DNA of 64,000 nt from Acipenser ruthenus (Eukaryota; Chordata; Actinopteri; Acipenseriformes; Acipenseridae), in the NCBI RefSeq assembly GCF_902713425.1, contig NC_081221.1, positions 257,001 to 321,000 on the forward strand, read 5' to 3'. The notes below the pieces were generated by a model that ran no database searches, was not told the DNA's origin, and was given only the letters and a program-made list of their open reading frames with translations. Below, piece after piece: positions 1 through 17,820 of this stretch; position 1 is the first letter of the stretch; every line of letters starts with the position of its first letter. The translations under genes and the position numbers were made by a program.

Positions 1-31
1 ACACAGCATAGTAGTGAAGAGCGCCCCCTAC

Positions 32-592
32 CTGCCCGTGTATTTGTTTCAGGAGGTCCTTGGCATCGTGGGAGAGCGTCTCCACGTGACGGCGCTGTGC
101 CAGCTCCACATGATCCTGAACCACGGGGAGGAAACCACGATACAAACGCAAGCCAGACTGAATCCGGGCCAGACAGCTCTCCTGAGAGGGGGGGGGGGGG
201 GGGGGGGAGGGGAGGGGGGGAGTCAGTCTCTGCTATAGATGCACAAGACAAGTCTGTCCAATGCAACACACAAACAAAACATTCACAGCCAGCGGGAATT
301 ATCTTTAAATCAAGCTAAGACAAGCAAGATCACTTTAAACAAACACAGATTCAGCAAACTGGATTATTTAACAGGGCAGCAGTGTGGAGTAGTGGCTAGG
401 GCTCTGTGGGTTCAATCCCAGGTGGAGGACACTGCTGCTGTACCCTTGAGCAAGGTACTAGATTGCTCCAGTAAAAACCCAACTGTATAAATGGGTAATT
501 GTATGTAAAAATAATGTAATTGTATGTAAAAATAATGTGATATTTTGTAGCAATTGTAAGTCGCCCTGGATAAGGGCGTCTGCTAAGAAATA

Positions 593-686
<94 letters not shown>

Positions 687-2790
687 GAGGTACCGGGTGA
701 GAGAGTGAGGGAGTGTGAGAGAGGGTGAGGGAGTGAATGAGGGAGTGAGAGAATGAGAGGGTGAGGGAGTGAATGAGGGAGTGAGAGGGTGAGGAAGTGA
801 ATGAGGGAGTGAATGAGGGAATGAGAGGGTGAGGGAGTGAATGAGGGAGTGAGAGGGTGAGGGAGAGAATGAGGGAGTGAATAAAAAGATGACAACCGCA
901 GTCCCCCAGCTATTAAGATAACCCGCCCCCCCCCCCGCGGAAATGGTTTGCTCTGTGTTCCAGGCTGTGCTCACCACGTGGATTTTGGAGAGACACTCCC
1001 TGAGGGGGGTGCTGGGGATCTGCAGCCGGGCCTCCATCACTCCCAGCTCCAAGTCGGAGGGGAGCTGCAGGGCCTGTGTGCAGAGAGAGGGGGGCAGAGA
1101 GGTTAGGCACAGATCCGACAAACGTGTCCCCTATCTGTGCTTCACAATACATATCTGTGCTTTACAATGCTTCCCTATGCTTTACCAGACATCTCTGTGC
1201 TTTACAATGCTTCCCTATGCTTTACCAGACCTCTCTGTGCTTTACAATGCTTCCCTATGCTTTACCAGACCTCTCTGTGCTTTACAATGCTTCCCTGTGC
1301 TTTACCAGACCTCTCTGTGCTTTACAATGCTTCCCTATGCTTTACCACGCCTCTCTGTGCTTTACAATGCTTCCCTGTGCTTTACCAGACCTCTCTGTGC
1401 TTTACAATGCTTCCCTATGCTTTACCAGACCTCTCTGTGCTTTACAATGCTTCCCTATGCTTTACCAGACCTCTCTGTGCTTTACAATGCTTCCCTATGC
1501 TTTACCACACCTCTCTGTGCTTTACAATGCTTCCCTGTGCTTTAGCATGCTAACATTGTGCTTTATTACACTGCTGTGCTTTCACTGTGGGAAACTTTCT
1601 ATCCTGCTAGTAAGCAGAAACGTACCCACAGCCCTGCTCCCCTGCTCCCTGCTCCCTGCTCCCCTGCTCCCCTGCTCCCCTGCTCCCCTGCTCCCTGCTC
1701 CCTGCTCCCCTGCTCCCTGCTCCCCTGCTCCCTGCTCCCTGCTCCCTGCTCCCTGCTCCCCTGCTCCCTGCTCCCCTGCTGGCACTCACATGTGCTTTCA
1801 GCACGGTCTGGAGTTCGCTCTGGATTTTGCTCGTCAAATCGAAGCTGTTGGCGACAAACTTCTGGAAGTCCGGGTCCTCCAAGGAAAATCCTACTTCTCC
1901 GGAAAACTCTGGCAGGGGTGCGGCGCAGGTCAGGACTGCAGCCAGAGCCAAGATCTCAACGAGGACAGACAGCCCTGGAGAGAGGGGAGAGGGTTTCAGG
2001 AATCCAGGACAGGCAGGCAGGGACACTGAGACACTGAGACACTGAGACATTGACACACTGAGACACTGAGACACTGAGACACTGAGACACCGAGACACTG
2101 AGACATTGAGATACTGAGACACTGACAAACTGAGACACTGAGACACTGAGACACTGAGACACTGAGACATTGACACACTGAGACATTGAGATACTGAGAC
2201 ACTGAGACACTGACAAACTGAGACACTGAGACACTGAGACACTGAGACACGGAGACACTGAGACACTGACACACTGAGACACTGAGACACTGAGACACTG
2301 ACAAACTGAGACACTGACACACTGAGACACTGAGACACGGAGACACTGAGACACTGACACACTGAGACACTGAGACACTGAGACACTGACACACTGAGAC
2401 ACTGAGACACTGAGACACTGACACACTTTGCTTTGCAAAGAGCAGCTGGCTACTCACAGCTATTTTAAGACACAGATATTTGATCTATCTTTGCAGCTAT
2501 CTACCTATATAACCATTACTCCATCAAACTAGCTAATTAACTATCTGTCTCTCTGTCTCTCTGTCTGTCTGTCTGTCTGTCTCTCTGTCTCTCTGTCTCT
2601 GTGTCTATATCAGTTACAGTCAGATCAGTAGAGATTCAGAGCTGGTGCCAAACAATTCTTAGAGAGAGAGAGAGAGAGGGAGCTACTGTGATACAGTATA
2701 ACACTAGCAACACACACTGATACACACACTGATACACACACATCGATACACACACACACAGACACACTTAGAGATTCACACACAGACACA

Positions 2791-2825
<35 letters not shown>

Positions 2826-3268
2826 ATACACACACACACACATACGCTGACACACACACTGATACACACACTGATACACACACACTGATACACACATACA
2901 CACTGATACACACATACACACTGATACACACACACACACACACTGATACACACACACTGATACACACACACACACACGCTGACACACACACTGATACACA
3001 CACTGATACACACACATCGATACACACACACACACTGATACACACACACACACACACACACAGACACACACACACACACGCTGACACACACACTGATACA
3101 CACACACACACACTGAGACAGCAGCATGATTCAGACAGGATGGCCCGCTGGCTGGCAGCACTGTGTTCAGTCAGTATCATACACAATGAAAGAGAGTGAG
3201 GTTTAGTTTAGAAGAAGCTCAAGTTTGACAGAAAACTTACTGTGCAGGGAGTTGCTGATGAGCTTCAT
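32..3268 (-). CDS. CSF3: Granulocyte colony-stimulating factor (CSF3), partial, 4 coding exons
   Basis: Coding exons on the minus strand are 3268-3241, 1974-1790, 1073-975 and 181-32. All have GT-AG borders, the phases join cleanly, and together they give 154 aa. A final exon must lie beyond the left edge. The product begins MKLISNSLH, has a hydrophobic secretion signal (about residues 10-28) and continues into a helical cytokine. The segment [18 protein letters not shown] aligns with the human G-CSF stretch GCLSQLHSGLFLYQGLL. Cys98 and Cys107 correspond to the second human disulfide (Cys64-Cys74); cysteines for the first disulfide are absent. The phase-1 break after a very short first exon also matches mammalian CSF3. 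The position just downstream of PSMD3 on the same strand is the human arrangement. G-CSF is a secreted cytokine that acts through CSF3R on neutrophil precursors; activity here is inferred from family and synteny. An IL-6-class paralogue is the main alternative, made unlikely by synteny. Confidence 0.85.
375..682 (+). repeat. tRNA-derived SINE (family A) with long AAT tail, in CSF3 intron 3
   Basis: The copy starts GGCAGCAGTGTGGAGTAG, contains a B-box-like GGTTCAATCCC, and ends with the LINE-type tail CGCCCTGGATAAGGGCGTCT. It then runs into an (AAT)n microsatellite at about 594-682 grown from the tail. Compared with the full copies at 59521 and 62674 it lacks the segment between the A and B boxes. 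It also carries a roughly 20-bp internal duplication around 495-535. Confidence 0.85.
690..890 (+). repeat. GAGTGAGG-rich minisatellite, CSF3 intron 3
   Basis: This is an imperfect purine-rich tandem array built on GTGAGGGAGTGAATGAGG-type units. It directly follows the SINE tail microsatellite and precedes exon 3 of CSF3. Confidence 0.8.
1131..1600 (+). repeat. 40-bp minisatellite (family M40), array 1, CSF3 intron 2
   Basis: About ten tandem 40-bp units carry the core words TTTACCAGACCTCTCTGTGC and TTTACAATGCTTCCCTATGC. The right flank (GTGCTTTATTACACTGCTGT, then CTGTGGGAAAC) resembles the flanks of the other M40 loci in this window. Confidence 0.92.
1625..1783 (+). repeat. GCTCCCTGCTCCCC tandem repeat, CSF3 intron 2
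   Basis: Alternating 7- and 8-bp words, GCTCCCT and GCTCCCCT, fill about 160 bp and end only a few bases from the exon 2 splice donor. It leaves a long C-rich / G-rich strand asymmetry. Confidence 0.85.
2021..2428 (+). repeat. GAGACACT minisatellite, CSF3 intron 1
   Basis: About 400 bp of GAGACACT repeats with GACACACT, GACAAACT and GAGACATT variants that recur in groups. It starts about 45 bp upstream (in the transcribed sense) of CSF3 exon 2. Confidence 0.9.
2541..3120 (+). repeat. CTGT repeats and CA / GATACACACACT repeats, CSF3 intron 1
   Basis: A CTGTCTCT stretch (2541-2610) is followed by a long CA-rich array (2705-3120) with interspersed GATACACA and GCTGACACA words. Between them lies a short GA run at 2660-2680. 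Confidence 0.85.
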
Positions 3269-3353
3269 GGTGCTTCAGAGATCTCGTGCGATTCAGTCGA
3301 CTTCTATCAATTCTCAGGCTCTGTTCCGTTCTGATTTGGGGCCTGGGCAGCAC

Positions 3354-3360
3354 CTTTATA
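3354..3360 (-). promoter_or_regulatory. TATA box of CSF3
   Basis: The minus strand reads TATAAAGG about 87 bp upstream of the CSF3 start codon, a normal distance for a TATA promoter with a short 5' UTR. This is inferred from motif and position only. Confidence 0.55.
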
Positions 3361-3589
3361 TTGCCATGAATCGATGAAGTAATTCAAATGGGAATTTTTT
3401 TTATTTCAAAATCACACTCTGCAGATCAATGGGACCTCTGGCTCAGAGTTTCATTCTGTATTTTACTATAGGTTTGGGGGAAGTTTTCTTTCAAACACTT
3501 TTCAAGTTCAAATCATTTGCTACAGATTTCCACAGAGCGTGAGAATACAACACAGTCAATAAATACGATACAGTACATGCGTACGATTA

Positions 3590-4050
3590 AAAAAATAAAA
3601 CATACACTAAAAAAGGCAATAGCAGCAGTCATGTATATGATAGACTATAAAAATATGGCTCTGCCCACTTTTAAAAACTGCCAATAATTGGTGCCTCCTT
3701 ACAGAATTGATGCCACAGCTTAGGAGCCCTGAAGCCAGGCGCTCTGCCCCCTGTGTTCTTTTTAAAATGTTTGGCGCCTGAGATTCCCAGCATCCTGAGA
3801 TCGGAGCGGGAGACCTGGAACACTCCGGTAGGATGGAGCTCACCTGTTATAGGTTAAAAGCAGGGCTTTAAAATCACTCCGGAATCATACTGGGAGCAGG
3901 TGGAGGGATGCCAGAACCGGTATGATATGGTCAAACTTTCTTTTCGTTTCGGATCCTGGCAGCAGCATTTTGCACGAGCTGCAATCTGGACAAAACACAG
4001 TTTGGAATGGCAGACAATAGGGCATTGCAGTAGTCTCGGCTTTCCCCATG
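3590..4050 (-). repeat. Interspersed repeat fragment, possibly LINE-related, copy 1
   Basis: About 460 bp resembles 5160-5780 in organisation. Shared landmarks are an APKLW / APKFW-type translation on the minus strand and, on the plus strand, a GCAGC...ACGAGCTGCAA...GGACAAAACACA block matching GCGGC...ACAAGCTGCAA...GGATAACACACG in the second copy. The frames are broken. I do not know the family name; LINE origin is a guess. Confidence 0.45.
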
Positions 4051-4164
4051 GTTATACCCCATATCACCACAGCACACCCCGCTCTGCCATCTTCATTGAT
4101 GTGCTTTATAGAAAAAGACAGAACCGCACACTCAATTGCACTCCGAAATTGTATATCTTTAATT

Positions 4165-4745
4165 CATAAAAACATATCACCAACGTTTCGACGCAGAAGT
4201 GCCTTCGTCAGGATGCAATTAATAGGCTTTACCAGACCTCTCTGTGCTTTACAATGCTTCCCTATGCTTTACCAGACCTCTCTGTGCTTTACAATGCTTC
4301 CCTATGCTTTACCAGACCTCTCTGTGCTTTACAATGCTTCCCTATGCTTTACCAGACCTCTCTGTGCTTTACAATGCTTCCCTATGCTTTACCAGACCTC
4401 TCTCTGCTTTACAATGCTTCCCTATGCTTTACCAGACCTCTCTGTGCTTTACAATGCTTGCCTATGCTTTACCAGACCTCTCTGTGCTTTACAATGCTTG
4501 CCTATGCTTTACCAGACTTCTCTGTGCTTTACAATGCTTCCCTATGTTTTACCAGACCTCTCTGTGCTTTACAATGCTTCCCTATGCTTTACCACACCTC
4601 TCTGTGCTTTACAATGCTTCCCTATGCTTTACCAGACCTCTCTGTGCTTTACAATGCTTCCCTATGCTTTACTAGACCTCTCTGTGCTTTACAATGCTTC
4701 CCTATGCTTTACCAGACCTCTCAGTGCTTTACAATGCTTGTTTAT
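4165..4745 (+). repeat. 40-bp minisatellite M40, array 2, with adjoining repeat edge
   Basis: About 13 tandem 40-bp units span 4225-4745, mostly of the same sequence as array 1. Just upstream (4180-4210) is a CCAACGTTTCGACGCAGAAG block, which looks like the edge of another dispersed repeat. A short (TA)n follows at 4793-4808. Confidence 0.9.
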
Positions 4746-5149
4746 CCTTGAAAGTACTTGAAAACACCACGGTCTATATTCCCAAAGCGTTTATATATAT
4801 ATATATATAATGCTATCGGTAATCAATAAGGTATCTATCTAAGGGAATCTGCGGTACGCTGTGTTTGGTAATACTGGAACATAAGGAATCGCATTTTCTG
4901 TTTTAAACACCCTTTCACTATTAGATTGTACAATTGCACCAAGACGGAAAATCGACCCAGAATCCGCTTTTTTTTGGCTCAGCCAGGCTCCCCTGCTTTT
5001 TCCCCTGTGGGAAAAAAAGGACAGTCTTAAGAACGTCATAGCTGTCTGACGTCACGGGAGTGTGTAAAAAAAGAATCCCCAGTATCCTGAAAGAGCACGT
5101 CACGTGACGCATGTATACCCATGAATTCTTCTAGGATTCATTCTTTTTT

Positions 5150-5790
5150 TATTTTTTAATCTCAGTCATTTTATTTATTGATTTATTTATTGCATTTATA
5201 GAGCGCTTGTTGTACAAAGGCATCGCAAAGCACTGTACAGTACAGATCAGAAAAAAGGACAAACCACAATACATTTGAATAGCGTGTCGCACATACGACT
5301 GCCACAATCATATTTAAATAACAGCACAAAAGCACCAATTTAAAAGTTACATTAAAACCCACTGAGATAAGAAAGCCGTTTTATAAAAGTGCGTTTTTAG
5401 TCTTGACTGTAACTGTGTCAGCTTCCCGGATAAACGAAGCCGGATCATTCCAGAATTTGGGAGCCCTCCCTCCTCCTGTGGTGCTTTTGGTGACCCGCGG
5501 AATAATCAGCAGCCCCGCATCCTGCGATCTCAGGGCGCGGTCTGGAAGAAACGGGGTCAGTAACCCCTGCAAATAACTAGGGACTTGTAAGTTAACAGCA
5601 GAATCTTAAAATCAATTATATACTGCGGAGGGAGCCAGTGTGAAGAGACCAAAACAGGGGTAATATGTTCGCTTTTCCTGGTTTTAGTTAGAATTCTAGC
5701 GGCGTTGTTCTGAACAAGCTGCAAGCGGGATAACACACGTTTTGGGACACCAGAAAAATAGTGTATTACACTTAATACATTTTAGAAGAA
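5150..5790 (-). repeat. Interspersed repeat fragment, possibly LINE ORF2 C-terminal region, copy 2
   Basis: The minus strand translates to LRSQDAGLLIIPR, then TTGGGRAPKFWND, then SFIREADTV. These resemble the C-terminal end of L2/Rex-type LINE reverse transcriptase ORFs as I remember them. The plus-strand end reads GGAGCCAGTGTGAAGAG. It is a degraded fragment; the assignment rests on short motifs. Confidence 0.45.
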
Positions 5791-6710
5791 GAAGAAAAAA
5801 AACCCCGCAATTTAAACCTGTCAAAGCGATATTCCAAAATACTTTATTTATTTATTCGATTTAGGAGAACTAAAAAGAAAGAATGAAAAAACCCTTCTAC
5901 AGTTGTTATACGTTTCAACATAGTATGACTCTGTTTGGTTTTTTTAACCCCCCCCCCAGGAGAGTGTGATTCAAAACTTAAATACAAAACAGATTTAAAG
6001 GGGAAAGAAAGGTACACTGGCATCTTCAAAATTGCAAAATCCTCTCTTGACTGTTTGGCGGCGTGATTGATTCATCATTAAGATCATCGCTGGCCTCCCT
6101 CGTCATATCCATTCTCTCCAAAGTGACGCTTTCACATCTGGGTGTTTAACCAACAGACACGAATCATTTGAAATGAAATGGAAATACCAAAGATCTTTAT
6201 TCACATCATACTTAACAATAAAATGCAGTATTCCCTTCAACCGTGAAACCTCTAGGAATTGTGATAAATTTATCAGCGCTGTTGTGTTAATTGTAAAGCC
6301 GCACAAATGCTTTGCCACTCCGAGCACCACCAACACAACATTATTATTATTATTATTATTAATATTAATATTAATATTAATAAAGATATTGCTGTCAGGA
6401 GTAGTTTAACATCATCGGGGCTGAAGGAAAGCAGTTATTATATAAATAAGATATTATTTTATGGGCGTTTAGAGAAAGAGAAGTGTGTCGTTTTATTTCT
6501 TCTGAGTTGATGAACTCGGCAGCCTCCGTGCCGGTGGAAGCGCCTGGCCCATCGCACGCTGTAAGATTGCTTATTTCTGTAGCTCTGTGTTTTACCATTC
6601 TTATACATTTCCTGTTTAATTGTTTTATTTTTTGTATCGTTATCATTTATTGATATTGTTATTGTTGTTATTTGTTACTTTGTAGTATTTACTTATTCTT
6701 GATGCTGTAG
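5791..6710. other. Intergenic, no gene recognised
   Basis: AT-rich sequence with a short ATT/AAT microsatellite at 6340-6382. No exon, RNA gene or known repeat is recognised. Confidence 0.6.
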
Positions 6711-9700
6711 ATATGAGATCCTGTGATATGAGGCTCTATATACAATATATACAAAAAACATACTGTGAGGGGCTCTATATACAATATATACAAAAAACAT
6801 ACTGTGAGGGGCTCTATATACAATATATACAAAAAACATACTGTGAGAGGCTCTATATACAATATATACAAAAAACATACTGTGAGGGGCTCTATATACA
6901 ATATATACATAAAACATACTGTGAGGGGCTCTATATACAAAAAACATACTGTGAGAGGCTCTATATACAATATATACAAAAAACATACTGTGAGGGGCTC
7001 TATATACAATATATACAAAAAACATACTGTGAGAGGCTCTATATACAATATATACATAAAACATACTGTGAGGGGCTCTATATACAATATATACAAAAAA
7101 CATACTGTGAGAGGCTCTATATACAATATATACAAAAAACATACTGTGAGGGGCTCTATATACAATATATACAAAAAACATACTGTGAGGGGCTCTATAT
7201 ACAATATATACAAAAAACATACTGTGAGGGGCTCTATATACAATATATACATAAAACATACTGTGAGGGGCTCTATATACAATATATACATAAAACATAC
7301 TGTGAGGGGCTCTATATACAATATATACAAAAAACATACTGTGAGAGGCTCTATATACAATATATACATAAAACATACTGTGAGAGGCTCTATATACAAT
7401 ATATACATAAAACATACTGTGAGGGGCTCTATATACAATATATACAAAAAACATACTGTGAGGGGCTCTATATACAATATATACAAAAAACATACTGTGA
7501 GGGGCTCTATATACAATATATACAAAAAACATACTGTGAGGGGCTCTATATACAAAAAACATACTGTGAGAGGCTCTATATACAATATATACATAAAACA
7601 TACTGTGAGGGGCTCTATATACAATATATACATAAAACATACTGTGAGGGGCTCTATATACAATATATACATAAAACATACTGTGAGAGGCTCTATATAC
7701 AATATATACAAAAAACATACTGTGAGGGGCTCTATATACAATATATACATAAAACATACTGTGAGGGGCTCTATATACAATATATACATAAAACATACTG
7801 TGAGAGGCTCTATATACAATATATACAAAAAACATACTGTGAGAGGCTCTATATACAATATATACAAAAAACATACTGTGAGGGGCTCTATATACAATAT
7901 ATACAAAAAACATACTGTGAGAGGCTCTATATACAATATATACATAAAACATACTGTGAGAGGCTCTATATACAATATATACAAAAAACATACTGTGAGG
8001 GGCTCTATATACAATATATACAAAAAACATACTGTGAGGGGCTCTATATACAATATATACAAAAAACATACTGTGAGAGGCTCTATATACAATATATACA
8101 AAAAACATACTGTGAGGGGCTCTATATACAATATATACATAAAACATACTGTGAGGGGCTCTATATACAATATATACAAAAAACATAATGTGAGAGGCTC
8201 TATATACAATATATACAAAAAACATACTGTGAGGGGCTCTATATACAATATATACATAAAACATACTGTGAGGGGCTCTATATACAATATATACAAAAAC
8301 ATACTGTGAGGGGCTCTATATACAATATATACAAAAAACATACTGTGAGGGGCTCTATATACAATATATACAAAAAACATACTGTGAGAGGCTCTATATA
8401 CAATATATACATAAAACATACTGTGAGGGGCTCTATATACAATATATACAAAAAACATACTGTGAGGGGCTCTATATACAATATATACATAAAACATACT
8501 GTGAGAGGCTCTATATACAATATATACATAAAACATACTGTGAGGGGCTCTATATACAAAAAACATACTGTGAGAGGCTCTATATACAATATATACATAA
8601 AACATACTGTGAGGGGCTCTATATACAATATATACAAAAAACATACTGTGAGAGGCTCTATATACAATATATACAAAAAACATACTGTGAGAGGCTCTAT
8701 ATACAATATATACAAAAAACATACTGTGAGGGGCTCTATATACAATATATACAAAAAACATACTGTGAGAGGCTCTATATACAATATATACATAAAACAT
8801 ACTGTGAGAGGCTCTATATACAATATATACAAAAAACATACTGTGAGGGGCTCTATATACAATATATACAAAAAACATACTGTGAGGGGCTCTATATACA
8901 ATATATACAAAAAACATACTGTGAGAGGCTCTATATACAATATATACAAAAAACATACTGTGAGGGGCTCTATATACAATATATACATAAAACATACTGT
9001 GAGGGGCTCTATATACAAAAAACATACTGTGAGAGGCTCTATATACAATATATACATAAAACATACTGTGAGGGGCTCTATATACAATATATACATAAAA
9101 CATACTGTGAGGGGCTCTATATACAAAAAACATACTGTGAGAGGCTCTATATACAATATATACAAAAAACATACTGTGAGGGGCTCTATATACAATATAT
9201 ACATAAAACATACTGTGAGGGGCTCTATATACAAAAAACATACTGTGAGAGGCTCTATATACAATATATACATAAAACATACTGTGAGGGGCTCTATATA
9301 CAATATATACAAAAAACATACTGTGAGAGGCTCTATATACAATATATACATAAAACATACTGTGAGGGGCTCTATATACAATATATACAAAAAACATACT
9401 GTGAGGGGCTCTATATACAATATATACAAAAAACATACTGTGAGGGGCTCTATATACAATATATACAAAAAACATACTGTGAGGGGCTCTATATACAATA
9501 TATACAAAAAACATACTGTGAGAGGCTCTATATACAATATATACATAAAACATACTGTGAGGGGCTCTATATACAATATATACAAAAAACATACTGTGAG
9601 GGGCTCTATATACAATATATACATAAAACATACTGTGAGAGGCTCTATATACAATATATACATAAAACATACTGTGAGGGGCTCTATATACAAAAAACAT

Positions 9701-11090
9701 ACTGTGAGAGGCTCTATATACAATATATACATAAAACATACTGTGAGGGGCTCTATATACAATATATACAAAAAACATACTGTGAGAGGCTCTATATACA
9801 ATATATACAAAAAACATACTGTGAGAGGCTCTATATACAATATATACAAAAAACATACTGTGAGGGGCTCTATATACAATATATACAAAAAACATACTGT
9901 GAGAGGCTCTATATACAATATATACATAAAACATACTGTGAGAGGCTCTATATACAATATATACAAAAAACATACTGTGAGGGGCTCTATATACAATATA
10001 TACAAAAAACATACTGTGAGGGGCTCTATATACAATATATACAAAAAACATACTGTGAGAGGCTCTATATACAATATATACAAAAAACATACTGTGAGGG
10101 GCTCTATATACAATATATACATAAAACATACTGTGAGGGGCTCTATATACAAAAAACATACTGTGAGAGGCTCTATATACAATATATACATAAAACATAC
10201 TGTGAGGGGCTCTATATACAATATATACATAAAACATACTGTGAGGGGCTCTATATACAAAAAACATACTGTGAGAGGCTCTATATACAATATATACAAA
10301 AAACATACTGTGAGGGGCTCTATATACAATATATACATAAAACATACTGTGAGGGGCTCTATATACAAAAAACATACTGTGAGAGGCTCTATATACAATA
10401 TATACATAAAACATACTGTGAGGGGCTCTATATACAATATATACAAAAAACATACTGTGAGAGGCTCTATATACAATATATACATAAAACATACTGTGAG
10501 GGGCTCTATATACAATATATACAAAAAACATACTGTGAGGGGCTCTATATACAATATATACAAAAAACATACTGTGAGGGGCTCTGTATACAATATATAC
10601 AAAAAACATACTGTGAGGGGCTCTATATACAATATATACAAAAAACATACTGTGAGGGGCTCTATATACAATATATACAAAAAACATACTGTGAGGGGCT
10701 CTATATACAATATATACAAAAAACATACTGTGAGAGGCTCTATATACAATATATACATAAAACATACTGTGAGGGGCTCTATATACAATATATACATAAA
10801 ACATACTGTGAGGGGCTCTATATACAATATATACAAAAAACATACTGTGAGAGGCTCTATATACAATATATACATAAAACATACTGTGAGGGGCTCTATA
10901 TACAATATATACATAAAACATACTGTGAGGGGCTCTATATACAATATATACATAAAACATACTGTGAGAGGCTCTATATACAATATATAATAGATATTAA
11001 CATATAATAGTATATAACAGAGATACTGTGAGAGGCTCTCTATACAATATAAATAAACCAGATACTGTGAGAGGCTCTGTATACAGGGTG
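6711..11090. repeat. 4.3-kb satellite array, 39-bp unit with 30-bp variant
   Basis: More than 100 tandem units carry the words GGCTCTATATACAATATATA and CAAAAAACATACTGTGAG. The unit is 39 bp; a shorter 30-bp form lacks nine bases of the CAATATATA segment. Variants include CATAAAACAT for CAAAAAACAT and GAGAGG for GAGGGG. Because 39 and 30 are multiples of three and the unit has no stop in several frames, very long open frames exist on both strands; these are not genes. Units decay at 10990-11090. A 1134-bp higher-order duplication occupies roughly 8300-10570. Confidence 0.95.
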
Positions 11091-12201
11091 ATTAGAAAGT
11101 AAGTTTACCATGAGATATGTATGGGTGCGTTGATTTATATAAATAAAATCAATTGAAATTGAATTTGCCTTGATTCGGTGTCTTCGGCCCCTTCTCAGCC
11201 TGTTCCAGTGATTAATTCAGGACCGGGTCTGACAGGATTATCCAGGGCTGGGATCTGGAGCGGTTCAGTTTTCAGAGTGCTGTGTGTTCTCGAGTGCAGG
11301 GGGCGCTGTGCAGCGGTCAGGGTGTAAAGTATCTTGTAATGAATCATTAGGCTCTTCTACCTCTTTTCTAACCCGATGCAGGACACCCTTGCAAACGAGA
11401 CGAGTCACATCAATAACGGGGCTATGTTGTTTGTGAGTAATGATTTCTACGCAGATCCTGTCACTTCGTTTCCTCAGAATCCTCTCCCGCCCCGCCCCGC
11501 TAATATCAAAATCATGCATACTACACAAAATTCTCTAAACTTTACAATAAAATAAATAACAAAATAAACAATGTCTCAAAAAAAAAAAAAAGTAACAATG
11601 GAAAGACACATTAAAGCCAGTCTGAGTACAGAAAAATCTTTTTTTTCTTTTAATAGTTCAATGACACAATGGTGCAACCTCTCCCGGTTCACAGAATACC
11701 ATCGATGAACAATCAATACAGGAGCCGTGCCGCTGGAAGGGAGGGGGGTTCAGGGTGAGAGACTGTTCTCTCCTCCCTCCCTAATCCTGCACAAAGAGGT
11801 CAGGCCTCTATAACAGAACCTCTCTTTGCTTATTGCACGACTGTGTGTGTGTGTGTGTGTGTGTGTCTCCTCTCTCTCCTTATCAGTGACACTGTGTGTG
11901 TGTGTGGTCCCTCTATTTCACTGTCTGACTTGCTCATCTAAAAAACATTAAGTATTGAAAACAGAGAATTAGTAAAGGAGCCCTTATACAGTGAAATGCA
12001 GGACTTGTAATTCACTATGTCAACCTGGACTAACAGTGAATCATCACAGATTCACCGTCATGTAAGAGAGAGGCGTTTACAGACAATACAAGTCTGATTC
12101 GCAACACCCTTAACAAGATAAAAAAAAAAAAACCAAACAACAACCAAGAAGGGATCTGGAGAAAGAGAGGCGTGTGCGTCCGGGAAGGCGTCCCCGGGGG
12201 A
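11091..12201. other. PSMD3 3' flank and 3' UTR
   Basis: There is no coding sequence. It holds a possible mariner-type edge (ACAGGGTGATTAGAAAG at 11085-11101), a GT run near 11840, and a candidate minus-strand poly(A) signal ATTAAA at 11654-11649, about 550 bp beyond the PSMD3 stop. The signal choice is uncertain. Confidence 0.4.
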
Positions 12202-17630
<5,429 letters not shown>

Positions 17631-17806
17631 GTTGGTGGTTAATTAATGTTTATGTTTGTAATTATTATTATTATTATTATTATTATTATTTAATTGTTAT
17701 TCACTCGCCCACTTCAGAATGACTGGCAACTCTTGGCGACCCGCAAGGGCTCATGGGAGACAGGCATCACCAGTGGCGCAGACCAGAGCTGACGATCGCA
17801 GAGTTG

Positions 17807-17820
17807 GTTGCCATGGTAAC
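17807..17820 (+). promoter_or_regulatory. RFX-type X-box upstream of PSMD3
   Basis: GTTGCCATGGTAAC is a near-perfect palindromic X-box (consensus GTTNCC-ATGG-NAAC), 177 bp upstream of the PSMD3 start codon. A second related motif, GTTGCCATGGAAAC, is at 18872-18885. Function is inferred from motif and position. Confidence 0.45.

Noticed and set aside
375-480. tRNA gene candidate
   Set aside because: The B-box-like sequence belongs to a dispersed SINE with a LINE-type tail; no intact cloverleaf is seen here or in the other SINE copies.
6689-10990. A 1423-codon open frame on the minus strand and 894-codon frames on the plus strand
   Set aside because: They lie wholly within the 39-bp satellite and exist in several frames on both strands because the unit length is a multiple of three and lacks stops. 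No start context, splice structure or protein family supports a gene.
6711-11090. CRISPR-like regular repeat array
   Set aside because: There are no unique spacers between repeats, and the surrounding genome is a vertebrate's; it is a satellite.
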